Part shown: one piece after another, positions 34,160-45,294 of the stretch
Position numbering within the stretch: position 1 is the first letter of the stretch
Layout: each line of letters begins with the position of its first letter
Origin: Oenanthe sinensis
Taxonomy: Eukaryota > Streptophyta > Magnoliopsida > Apiales > Apiaceae
Direction: 5' to 3'
Length of the DNA stretch: 64,000 nucleotides
Assembly: GCA_028671895.1 (NCBI GenBank)
Contig: CM053802.1
Coordinates: 18,855,631 to 18,919,630, forward strand
The notes under the pieces: model-generated
Told to the model about the DNA's origin: nothing
Databases searched by the model: none
The model's input: the letters and a program-made list of their open reading frames with translations, nothing else
Made by a program: the position numbers and the translations under genes

Positions 34160-37100
34160 GGAGGGATATGTTAGGCAGAAAAAATCGAGATAACCAAATA
34201 ATGCAAAGCACACAACAAAATTATATGACGCGGAAAATCCGCGTCCCAACTTGTATTATTGATCAAAACAATTATCAATATACAACTTATCAATCACGAA
34301 TATTTAAGTCTAACAATACCTAAGTATTATTTCTCACACCTCACGGTGTTTCCAAACCTATGTATGTGGAACAACCACATATCAAACGATACCTAAACCT
34401 TCATGTTTAAGCATACTCATTAAACATATTATGACTATGTATATATAGTCATCTCAAACTTAGCCACCAAAACTTACCATACTTGTTACATAGGTCTAAT
34501 CATACTTGGTTTCTAATTATTTACCCAAGTCTAATCATACTTGGTATCTAATTACTTGCCTTTATGACCAAGACATACCATCTATAATAATTGTCCATAT
34601 AATTATTATCATCCATAATAATTATCCACAATAATTATCCAAATACAATTATTATACTACCCATATTTGTCATGAATCACCAAAACTCATACTACCATAT
34701 TGAGGCGGAGTGCGAAACTATTAGTCCGTATTATTCCTTCCGTCTCATTTTATACGTCATTTTTAATAATTTGTTTTACAATACATGTCCCATAATATAT
34801 TTTTTGAATGCAATTTTATTAATAAATTTTTAAAACAATACTATGACTAGTGTATTGGTATTAATAATAGTAATTATCAATAAAATTATATATTGAAATT
34901 ATCACAATTATTGTATTTAATATAAATATAAATGAAAAATAATTTTTATATTAAAATTTATAAATAAATTATTTAAAAATTACATGTAAAAGGAGACCAA
35001 CTATGAATTTACTAAACGTAAACCCAGCTCATAATTTTCTTTCTATCTTATCTTTTAGGCCCATCACTCTTATTGGGCATACAGTTCTGGAAGACTGAAT
35101 ATACTCTTTAAGTGTAAACTCATTCAAATGAATCAAATCAATGGCCCAAAACTCAGGCTTGGATTTTTTTTTTAAATGATTCGTTAAATTTATTAAATAA
35201 AATTTTATATTCAAATTTGAGCTTGTTAAGAAATTAAGAAAGGATTCGATATTGAATTGTTCGTAAATATATTGAGCTCAAGTTTTATTATTCAAAACAA
35301 TTACATATTACCTTTTTTTTAATTTTTAAAATTGTTTTGAGCATATTTAATTTTTTAAAAATTAGTCCGTAACTAACTTGTTAGATATAATAATTTTAGC
35401 TACAAGAAAGTGCAAAGCAAACGAATATTAAATCATATAATTTTATTTTGAATTATTTTATAATAAATAAATTCATATATAGTATGATTTATTAATTCTA
35501 AGTTTGAGTTTAAATAGTTCAAGTATAAATGGAATCGGATAATTAAAAGTTCAACTGAGCAAAATTATTGGATAAATCTTTTTCGTTAGAATTCAAATTA
35601 ACTGCGATTCTCCGCATCCGCAAGTAAAAATCGTCCAAAGAATCAATTTTATTGCATTAGTCACTGATTGTTCTTTTAATAAATAAATTTATATCCTTAC
35701 GAATTAGTGTCTATTTTAAAAATTTTCAAATGTGTTTGAATCTAAAACATGACACGACAGATTCGAGTTAAGTATTTGATTGTTAAACCAAAGGTAGGTT
35801 ATGTTTCTTAAAACAATCACTTTGTTGCACTTTTTACCGAAAAAATGATAAAAATATTATTTTTTTAAGATTAAGGGACGAGAATATCTATATTCAAATA
35901 TTATGTCAATTTTATCCGTGAAATACACATTTTTCATTTGAATATTCAAATTTTTACTTATTTTTAAAAAAATTGAAACTTTTTGAAAAAAAATAAAATA
36001 AAACTAAAATTAAGTGTGGTACGCATCTTTGAAATCCGTATCACCCTTGACTCTTTGACCGGGGTGATACGCCTCCCATCATTTTTTCATTTTTTTTATT
36101 TTTTTATGTGATACCTATTTGTGAAATATGTATTAAAAATATTTATTTATTAAATGCGTAATCCAATAATATTTTTAGTCAAAAATTTCAGTTTGATATT
36201 TTCGTTAACTTTTATTTAAAACCTGATATTTTTTACCATTGCCCCTTCTTGTGTGTGTTCATCAATTTCTTTTTTATTTTACCGGCATAGCAAAGCGGCA
36301 ATACAGAAGTGGACGGTTAACAATATAGGCCAATAGCTACCCGTCTACTCCCTCCTCTCGGCGGTTCCGGTGTATTATAAGGATATATGTTATAGGTAAT
36401 AAGTTCCATCGACCTTTTTTTATGTTATCATTACTTGTGGTGTATAAAAATATTTACATAATATATAACGTTTTTCTTGGAATAATGTGCAAAATTAATG
36501 GTCTATTCGATTCAAATATTAATGAATTAATAATAATTTATAATTCTATTTTTTTTAATTTTACATTTTATTTGGAATAATGTAAAATCTCATAAATTTA
36601 TATATAATTTTTCAAATTCTTATAAATTTTAGATGAATTTTAAAAATATAAAACACACTATAAAATCCATCAAAATTCACCACTTTATAAAGGTAAAATT
36701 TAAATTAAATATCTCAAGATGTTAAAAAACTTTTTAATTTTTTAATTAAATAATAATAAATTTTATTGTTTTTCTAATATTTAAATTAAATCCAATTAAA
36801 ATTTAAAATCCAAATAAATATTTTAAAACCCAAATTAATTAAACCCTTAGATTTATAAATCTTAAGAAAAATAAACATATTGATACGACTTGTAAGAGTA
36901 TCTCTCTTCCAACATCCAATCTTGTGTAAAAAAGGATGATAAGCACCTCTAATCACTTAATTAATCAATTAATTATGATCAAGTTAGGTGTTTATGTGAT
37001 ATCACTTTGAGACTTTGAATCTTTTATTTCAATCCGGACGACCTTAGTCTGTGTATAAAAATTTCTAACTAAGACAGCCTTCCACGTCTAATAGAACACG

Positions 37101-38430
37101 ATTATAGAATTTCACTACACATGTAATAATCAACTTCATATACTATATGCTAAGTAAGTTATTCGATCTATTCTTTTTTATCATTTAAATTTATTTTTTT
37201 TGGAAAAACATATGATTTTGATAAAAAATAAATAAAGAAGAGAATTGTACTAATATTCCATTTCTTGTTTTAAATCCCCTTTTTATATATTTAATTAAAT
37301 AAAATTATAGTCTAGTTTCCAAAGTTGAGAGTACAGCAGCAAACTAATATGTGTGCGGGCATGATTCAGATTTACAATGAAATGTAATCAGATTAAACAA
37401 TAGCACAAGTCTGATCAATGTTTTAGCGTAAAAAGTGGTGTACTTTGTTTTTGTTTGAAAAGTTGGCCTGATCCACTAATTTACCCTCACTTTGCTATGC
37501 AACAATATATCTTAAGACTACATTTAAGATATTTTATTTTATTATACTCCTATATAGGACTATAATAAAAAGAGTACAATTTACGATGTGAACATGTGAG
37601 TGAAGAAATGTTCAAACGACGATAAAATAACACTAAAAAAACCCATATTACAAAATAGAAATGGATGGAACTAATATTTTATGCATTTTCCATTATGTTA
37701 CAATTTAACTTAGGTCAAACTTATCATGCCTAAACTAGTAAACTACCAAAGAAGACAAGTCTATACTATAAAACCAAAAGTCTGTATCCATACAAATCAG
37801 AGCTCGATGCCATCATATTATAATAATGAAACTGGTTCCTCGATACTAGATGAACCACTTGACCTGATATAGTGATGACAGCCGGTTCCTACAAGTAATT
37901 GTAGCAATAATTTATTCGTAATTTTTTGTAGATATTTTTTATAAAAAAAAACTTTTCAAAAGTGCGTATAAAATGAGTGACCGTGACCCCTAATTAAATT
38001 AATATCAAAAATCTAATATTGATCCTCGTCGCAAAGAAAAAAAAGTAAATAAACGCTTACATTAATTGATTATCAGAAATTAGGACCATGTAATATTAAC
38101 AGGTTAATTAATTATAAAATGTCGATGTTTTATCAACATGACGAGAGAGATCGAAAATGGAGGAATGAGTTAATAATATCGTGAAGTTATTTAAATTATT
38201 AAATTATATTTATTTTATTATTTTTACGGTGCTAAGATGCAAATATGAGTAAATAAAAATCCCGATTTTAATAAAAAGAAGTCCCGATATGATGTTCTTA
38301 GATTTACAGTTGACACTAGTTTAATGTGCATATATTTTATATAGTAGACTAACTTGTTTACAGCGGACTACGAATTATCAAGTATGTAGAATAAAAGGTA
38401 GCACTTAATCCTATATTTATGTGCGATTAA
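34160..38430. other. AT-rich intergenic DNA without recognisable genes
   Basis: The 34165-34730 part starts TGTTAGGCAG and has the look of a solitary copia-type LTR or 5' leader (cgcggaaaatccgcgtccca), but no partner or TSD was found. A Stowaway-like terminus occurs at about 34728 (ccttccgtctcattttatac). The rest (35-38.4 kb) shows only AT-rich DNA and short ORFs without family resemblance. Confidence 0.4.
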
Positions 38431-38431
38431 C

Positions 38432-38745
38432 AGTATGGTTGGATAGTCTAAGTGGTTGAGAGTTTATTCTCTGTTGTCCCAGGTTCTGGGTTCGATCCTG
38501 ACTCATCCCGAGAATTTTTTTAGAACATATATTCATTATCTAACACAGGCTGGGCTCTCAAGCTCAGTTACATTCGCATTACTGTTTGCTGCTGCTTTGT
38601 TTTTATTAGACTACAAGATAACAGATATACGAGTGTATATGAACATTTTTTCAAGATATATACAAAAAATTCAAATCCTAACAACCACACCTGTTTATTT
38701 AAATTTTTCGAGTTCCACTCGCACTTGATCATAACTAGTAAACTA
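38432..38745 (+). mobile_element. tRNA-derived SINE head
   Basis: An RNA polymerase III A box, tagtctaagtgg (38444-38455), and a B box, ggttcgatcc (38489-38498), are spaced 33 bp apart, as in tRNA-derived SINEs. The T-arm-like stem is imperfect and no acceptor stem can form, so it is not a functional tRNA gene. The body continues through 'cacaggctgggctctcaag' and the 3' end is unclear; the end given is approximate. Confidence 0.65.
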
Positions 38746-39221
38746 CTCCGTATGTAGCTAGCGTCGTGCGGACACCCCCTTTTTTTTTTACAGGTTCGGA
38801 TGGACATCGTAAATATAAATGATATTATATGTGAATTTTTCTTTTTAAGTTTTAATGATAATATAGTGGTAAATTAAAATATATATTACGAATATTCATA
38901 TTTATCGGTTAGGATTACACTCGCCAAAACATAATAATGAGAGTGTTTGGGGTTCTGGTAACTTACGTATAAGTTAATTTTTTTTAATTTATAAATTACT
39001 TATTGGATGAGACAAACGATTATTAAAGTATAGAAAATAACCAAGGCCCCAGATAGGGGACAAAAGCATGCATTCACAATTTGACCAACTCAGTAGCCTT
39101 CTCAAGTCTTAACAAAAGAAACTATCATCGTCCACAATCGGAATCTTAAATTTAAAAATAAAAGTTAAATAAAAGAACTTCAAAGAAAAAAAATAGCTTA
39201 CAAACTCCTCGTTCCATCATC

Positions 39222-41322
39222 CAGTGGCGAATTCAGGTCTCTAACAAAAGGGGGTCCATTTTTTTTATAACTAAATCAACACATATATGCAAAATAGCGA
39301 ATACCATATATTAGAATAATGTTAAATTTACAAGATCATCGGCAATCGTTTCATGATTTCTTCATTTTCAATTAATTGAAAAACATCTCTCAATATATTT
39401 AATCAAACAATAATTCAACTAAATATCTCCCATCATATTCCGAAGCGTAGTTTTAATGAGTTTTATAGCTGAAAATCCTCTATCAACTACTGTTGCAGTG
39501 ACAATTTTATCAACATATAAACCCAAGGAAACACGATATCTTTCTGTTTTTCAACCATCTTTTGAGCAAGATCAGGAATACTCTTCAAATTTTGAAAATC
39601 AGAATTGCTTTTCATGTCAACTATGTAGTTAGAAAGCTGATCTTCAATTCAGGTGCTAGAAGACGGATTTGATCAAATTCTAAAGGATAAAATTTTGCAA
39701 GTTGGACTAACTTTTGCTTATCAAAAGCTGAGAAAGAATTATGTGGATTAAGGCATGATATGCATGAAAGTAAATCCATATTATCTCTATCAAAACCCTC
39801 GTTCATCTCTTGTAATTGATAATCAATCACAATATTCAGCAAACTAACCTTAAAGTGGTGTTGATTAGAAACTTTTTGTAGTTTACGTCTTGATCTTCCA
39901 CGAGGTACGAAGATTGCATCCATATCCGGGATATCGATCTCAAACTTTTCAAAAAATTTAGAAGCATCAGCAAGTAACTCATTCCATCCATCATCTCTAA
40001 ATGCTTGTAACATTTTCTTTGCTACATTTACCAAACTTAAAGCATTAGCAAGATCTTGATCTTTCCTTTGCAGTGTTTGTGATAATTCATTAGTGATTCC
40101 TAGCACTTTTCTCATCAAATGTAATAGAAAAATAAACTCAAAATCATTCATTGCTTCAATGAGTCTGTAGATCTCTCCTTTATTTTCATGAAAGGAAGGC
40201 ATATCTTTTATTTCTTCAAGCACATCAAGTACTGGTGAAAATAAAGAAATCACGCTTAGAATTGTATGATAATGTGAACCCCATCTTGTATCACCAGGAC
40301 GTTTTAGAACTGCCTCCTGATTCAAACCTTTGCCAGTCATTCGATTTCCTTGAGATATTTCTTCAACTACCTTTTCTATTTGTTTCACCCGAACTAATTC
40401 TTTTCTCTTGCAAGAAACCCCAATAAAATTCACCAAGGATGCTAGATGGTCAAAAAATGAGCAAACTTTATCATGCTTTTTTGAAATTGCAACAGGTGTG
40501 AGCTGCAACTGATGAGCAAAGCAATGCACATAAAAGGCAGATACATTTTCTGTTAGTATCAAACTTTTTAGTCCACTCATAGTACTGGCCCCATCAAAAC
40601 CTTGAACCTCTTCTTATTGCGAATCAAACTCATGATCATCTGGATTTGTCTCTCTTGTTTCAACATTGCTAGGCCCTTCATTTTGATTATCTTGTACTTC
40701 GATTCGAACACGTTTCGTTCGAATATTGTATTTGTCCATATTTATATCTACATATCATAAAAATATGTAAGATATATTGAATTAAATCAAACACTTGTGC
40801 TTTACACATTTTATCAAACATATAAGAGACGTAAAACCAGAAAACCAAAATTCAAGTTTAATTAAACCGAGAAAAACCATCAACCAATCAACTATTATCC
40901 ACGTAAATTAAAAGAATGTCAAGTATAGAATCTATTTACTTACTTGGTAATTTGCTATTTAACTTTTTGTTAAAAACAAGAATTATGAATCATGAACAAA
41001 GTCACAGGAAATGGAAGTTAGTTGTAAAACTTGTTTTGGTCAAACAGTGAGTGACGTGAAAAAAATGAAATGTTTGTAATTAAAATTAAAATTATTTCTT
41101 AATTTTTATTTTAGTTTGTAACTTCATTTTTTAAAACTAAGATAAATATATATTTATACTTATAATTTTTGCCTCTATTAAAAAAATTTGACATAAAATA
41201 TGTTAAATATGTAGGGTCAATTTTTTTTCAAAAATTTGAAGGGGGTCATTTTTAGTTTATATAAAATTCGAATATATACATTTAATGGATGACCCCCTTG
41301 CCCCTGCAAGGATCCGTCACTG
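39222..41322 (-). mobile_element. hAT element with internally deleted transposase (about 2.1 kb)
   Basis: The left end is CAGTGGCGAATTCAGG and the right end, reverse-complemented, is CAGTGACGGATCCTTGCAGG, of the common hAT type CAGTGGCGGATCC. The 8-bp flanks (ccatcatc and aagatggc) do not match, so the TSD is lost or one boundary is off. It contains an internally deleted transposase on the minus strand. Confidence 0.75.
39621..40739 (-). pseudogene. hAT transposase with in-frame deletion and one internal stop
   Basis: The minus-strand frame starts at the ATG at 40739 (MDKYNIRTKRVRIEV...), meets TAA at 40614-40616, and continues in the same frame into VQGFDGASTMSGL and the catalytic core (HCFAHQLQL; RPGDTRWGSHY; EFIFLLHLMRKVLGITNELS) down to a stop at 39621. 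The zinc-finger and DUF4371-like N-terminal regions are missing between the short N-terminus and the QGFDGAS block. Beyond 39621, hAT-dimerisation remnants (ATVVDRGFSAIKLIKTTLRN) lie near 39440-39500. It resembles the transposase at 24877-27270 but is not a recent duplicate. It is inactive as it stands. Confidence 0.88.
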
Positions 41323-41500
41323 AAGATGGCCACCATCTTCAGTATCCATGCACCATTGGTATTTCATATTTGGTAGCCTCTACTGCACCATCCATTGCAT
41401 CTTTTCCTTTTGCTAGTTGCTAGAACACCTCATCTTCCACCACCCCATTGCCTTGATCAATGATTCTCCTCTCGCAAAAACTGGTTTGTCAGTTATTTCA
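41323..41500 (-). other. Possible gene fragment beside the hAT element
   Basis: On the minus strand this relatively GC-rich piece gives short readable stretches (TDKPVFARGESLIKAMGWW) broken by stops. A short inverted repeat, gaagatgg/ccatcttc, sits at 41322-41341. I do not recognise the protein. It may be a captured exon or the remains of the gene into which the hAT inserted. Confidence 0.25.
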
Positions 41501-41516
41501 GTGGTCATAATAATTT

Positions 41517-42096
41517 GGGGTGTTCATAGCTTATAAAATCTGATTAAACCGACTCTTATTTCGGCTGATTTAACCGAAAATAAAAAACTCGATATTAAGT
41601 TGGGTTAGAAAGAATTTAACTCGAATTAATTAGGTTGGGTATGAGTTGAAAATTATTTTAGCCAACCTAATACATATATATTATATGTTACATAATATAT
41701 AATTATATCCGATATTTTATACTTTCAAGATCATTTATATATTATATATTAATATAATAGTAATTATATATTTAAAATTTTAGATATTTATTAGATTAGT
41801 TATAAGTTTTACTATTTATGAACATATTTCGTTAATATTGTTTTAATTTTATTGTCATTTATGTTGAGATAATAAATTATATTATCACAATTTATGTTGA
41901 GATACGTGGAAATATAAAATTTTAATATTAACTATAAACTGATCAAATCGAACCAACCCGACCCAAACCGATTTAAATTGGGCAGAGTTGAGTTGTATAA
42001 TATTTTTTAACATGTTAAATTTTTTAAAATTGAACTAATTGAATTGGGTAGAAAAAATAATTAAAATCCGACCAACCTGAGCCATGAACAACCCGT
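41517..42096. mobile_element. MITE-like element, 'GGGTGTTCATGGCT' type
   Basis: The left end is GGGGTGTTCATAGCTTATAA and the right end, reverse-complemented, is GGGTTGTTCATGGCTCAGGTTGG. Subterminal 'aaccgactcttatttcggct' and 'gaaccaacccgacccaaacc' blocks are also roughly inverted. The interior is AT-rich and non-coding. The TSD is unclear; hAT-type is the likely class. Confidence 0.5.
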
Positions 42097-42749
42097 CATA
42101 TCAAATGGACGCTTTGTAACTTTCAACCCCTACCTTGTTTTATCACAATTTTTAAAAAGATAATTTGTCAAATTATTTTTGTGAGGCACCTAGTTAAATT
42201 CAAATTACAGATTAGCTTAGTATTCAATTGTTGTAGTTTATAGAAATGACCTTCATTAGCTTAGTATTTGGAGGCGTGCCACTCCTAATAAGTAGTCCTT
42301 TGTGAGGTCTTTAGGACGAGTTTCCCATGTTGATCCTCGAATTCAAGCAATCTCAGTCTCAACATCATACGGAGTAACATATTAATCCGTCCTCCTTTCA
42401 TTCAAACCCGTACCTTTCTCCGTCCATTAAGGATATCCAAAATCTTTCCTCGGTCACCTTGAATGACCACTCCAATTCCATTATTCTTCTAGAGGCACAT
42501 CTAAAAGCATCCTTGTACAATAATAACCTTCACAAACTTCTTTTTTAGGGTCTTCAGAAACTCATTTACCATAAAAATTGGCAAAACTAGAAAAATAAAT
42601 TTAAACGATTTGATTTGAGATATGTCATTGAATTGTTTTCTTTTTCCCTATATCTTAATAAATAATTATAACTAAAATATTATATTATTATAACTAAATT
42701 TGAGAATTTTCCCATTTGATCGCTCAATTTGCGCAACATGACCGCTAAG

Positions 42750-43272
42750 CAGTGTTCTACAAATCGCTTCCTGGGCACCGCCTAGGTGCTGGACGGGAGT
42801 GAAACGCCAAGATTCGATGTTCGGCGAAAAATTAGGCATTTTTTTAAAAAAATCTGTCAAAATCGACACTAGGCAGCCTAGGCGGTCAAAATCGGATTTA
42901 GGCGTTTTTTTGTGAAAATCAATCAAAATCAGTATTATGCGATATAAATCGGTCAAAATATATAGATCGGTCAAAATTGATTTTTTTAAAATTTTTATAT
43001 GTATATGTATATATTATATTTAATTATTTAATCATTAATATTGAAATTATTATTTATAATATTAACAATAATTTTCTATGATTAATATATATGTAAGTAA
43101 TTAAAAAAAATACATTTTATAGTTAAAATAGTTATAAAAATTTAAAATAATATTTAAATATATTCAATTAATGTCCCAATTAATCATTTCAATTAATCTC
43201 CAATTTACCTATTAATAGCTAGAAGGTACCCGATCGACCGACCTGACACGCCTAGCGATTTTTTAAACCTTG
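42750..43272. mobile_element. hAT-type MITE, about 523 bp
   Basis: The left end is CAGTGTTCTACAAATCGC and the right end, reverse-complemented, is CAAGGTTTAAAAAATCGC. Both are followed by 'ctaggcg'-type blocks (caccgcctaggtgc; cacgcctagcg). The 8-bp flanks CCGCTAAG and CTGGTAAG match at 6 of 8 positions, as expected for an old hAT insertion. The 'gcctaggcggtcaaaatcgg' motifs inside belong to a widespread plant MITE family. Confidence 0.65.
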
Positions 43273-43641
43273 CTGGTAAGTAAGAGCGGTGTGGAGGACA
43301 AGTGCTTAGTTGGAAGAGAAGAGGGTTTTTTTTTTGTTTAACCACTGGAGTTGAAAGAAAAAGTTGGTCACAGGTCAGGCCAACTCCTGCAAAGCTCACT
43401 AGCTTTTCTATTCTTAATTAATTTATTATTCCCACTAGCCCCACATTCAAGCTGATAACAGTGCAACCCTGGAAAATAAAACGTTAACATTAACGTTATA
43501 ATTTCTGAAAATAACAACATCTAAACATTGTAAATGACAGAAAATATAACGTTCAAATATTTTTACACTATAAATATGAATGTTTTAGATTTTTTTTCAC
43601 ACTTCTCATCATATTAAAACACTATTTTTTTTAAGAGAAAA

Positions 43642-43920
43642 ATGAATCTCCATCATTATTCATCATCAAATCCTCAAAATACAAATACGAATTCTCAATC
43701 CTCGAACACCCGGTTCCCGTATCCATTTCCAAATCCTTATTATCCGTATTCCCAAAATACAAATATTGATAATTCTCAATTTTCTAACCCCCAAAATTCA
43801 AGTTATAATCCTCAAATACCAAATTCTCAATTTCCATTTTCTAATCTTTTTTCCCGTATTCTAATAATCCACAATTTCCAAATTTTCAAACATTTTAATT
43901 TTAATTATGTCATGTTTTAA
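43642..43920 (+). pseudogene. Asn/Pro/Ser-rich ORF, probably transposon-derived N-terminus
   Basis: This 92-codon ORF starts MNLHHYSSSNPQNTNTNSQS and is rich in Asn, Ser, Pro, Tyr and Phe. That style is typical of the N-termini of PIF/Harbinger-associated Myb-like proteins in plants. No Myb or transposase domain follows, since the frame degenerates after about codon 70. Transposon origin is inferred from composition only. Confidence 0.35.
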
Positions 43921-43929
43921 TTTTAATTT

Positions 43930-44820
43930 TAATTTAAAACTTCTAATTTTGTAACTTATTTATCTAATTATTAAAAATAAATTATATTTCTAATTAAATA
44001 TAATATAAATTGATTAAAGTTTACATATGACCTATTAAAAAAACTGAATTTGTCCCTCATATTGGAGCAATCTACCCGATTTATCAGAAAGATCACCTTT
44101 TGATTAAATGACATGCAAAAAGAGAAAAATAGCAGGTGACTTGGTGTCCCCACTGCTCTAAAGCCAAGCAGCATAACAACCAAACAAAGTTGGAAAACGT
44201 GTATCACTCAAGTTGTTCATCGTTACAACTTACAACGATACAACTTACAAGCATTTAGAATAGTCTAAAACATGGGCTTAATATATATAATAAATATAAG
44301 TTATTATTATTATTTTATAAGATAGAATTACTATTAAATAATTTATATTTATCATATTATTAAATTATACAAAAGAATAGTAATAATAATAATAATATAA
44401 ATTAGTGGGATTTTAATATAAATAGTTCATTGTAATTTTAATAGAATTTCATTGTAATTAATAGTTTTTCCTTCTAATAAAATTATAATTATACATTTAA
44501 AAATTTATAATTATTATTATTATAAAAATTTATATTGTATTAGATAATCCATTGAACCCTCATAACTACAATATCAAATAATATAATAACATTAATTCAA
44601 TTTTAATTTAATTATATAGATAGATAAATAAATTACACAAGAGCTAATCAAATTAAAATTCCTTAAAAACAAACTCCACACTGAACATCTACTTTATTAC
44701 GGTACCAATTTTACTACAATAACGTAAGACTCCTTTCCTCTAATATTTTTAGCCGGATTTAACCAACAAATTAATATAATAATAAAATAATACTATCTTT
44801 TCAAAATCATTACAAATATA
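43930..44820. other. AT-rich intergenic DNA
   Basis: No gene, RNA or recognisable element is visible. ORFs on the minus strand are low-complexity. Confidence 0.4.
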
Positions 44821-45294
44821 CTAATGAGTACAAATATTTAGAGATTATTTAGATATTGTATTGTAAATAAGGATATTTGTGTTCAAGAGGTTCGGCTTTA
44901 TATTTCTTTCTTTAATTTCCCACTTCTTCTTTGTGCTTTTATGGGGAGTTGTTAGCAATCATTGTGCTTTTCCGGGTGTGTTTTCAGAAAAATATTTGTT
45001 GTGTCATAATACACATATTTCTTGTAATAATTGTTTTTGCGGTTGTTTCTCCTCGTTTCATATTCCTATACTTGGTTTCTTGAGCCGCTGCGAGAGAGAG
45101 GATTTCCTTCGTATCCCTTATCAAGTTAAGAGTTTTTCGCCTGCTGCAGCCATTACTCTATACACCACATTTGTATGTATCTCCTTTTCCCTTTTAATCT
45201 TTTTGTCTTTTCTATGCTCTGAATCTTTTGTTATTTACTTGTGGTCGTCTGGTATTAGTGATTGTTTACTCTGCCCCACTATAATAATATAGAG

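Noticed and set aside
34165..34730. Solo copia-type LTR
   Set aside because: It starts TGTTAGG and looks LTR-like, but no second copy, CA end with TSD, or primer-binding site could be shown.
38441..38510. Possible tRNA gene
   Set aside because: A- and B-boxes are present but there is no acceptor stem and the T-stem has a mismatch; a SINE head fits better.
39214..41330. 8-bp target-site duplication for the 39.2-41.3 kb hAT element
   Set aside because: Flanks ccatcatc and aagatggc do not match in direct orientation, so no TSD is claimed.
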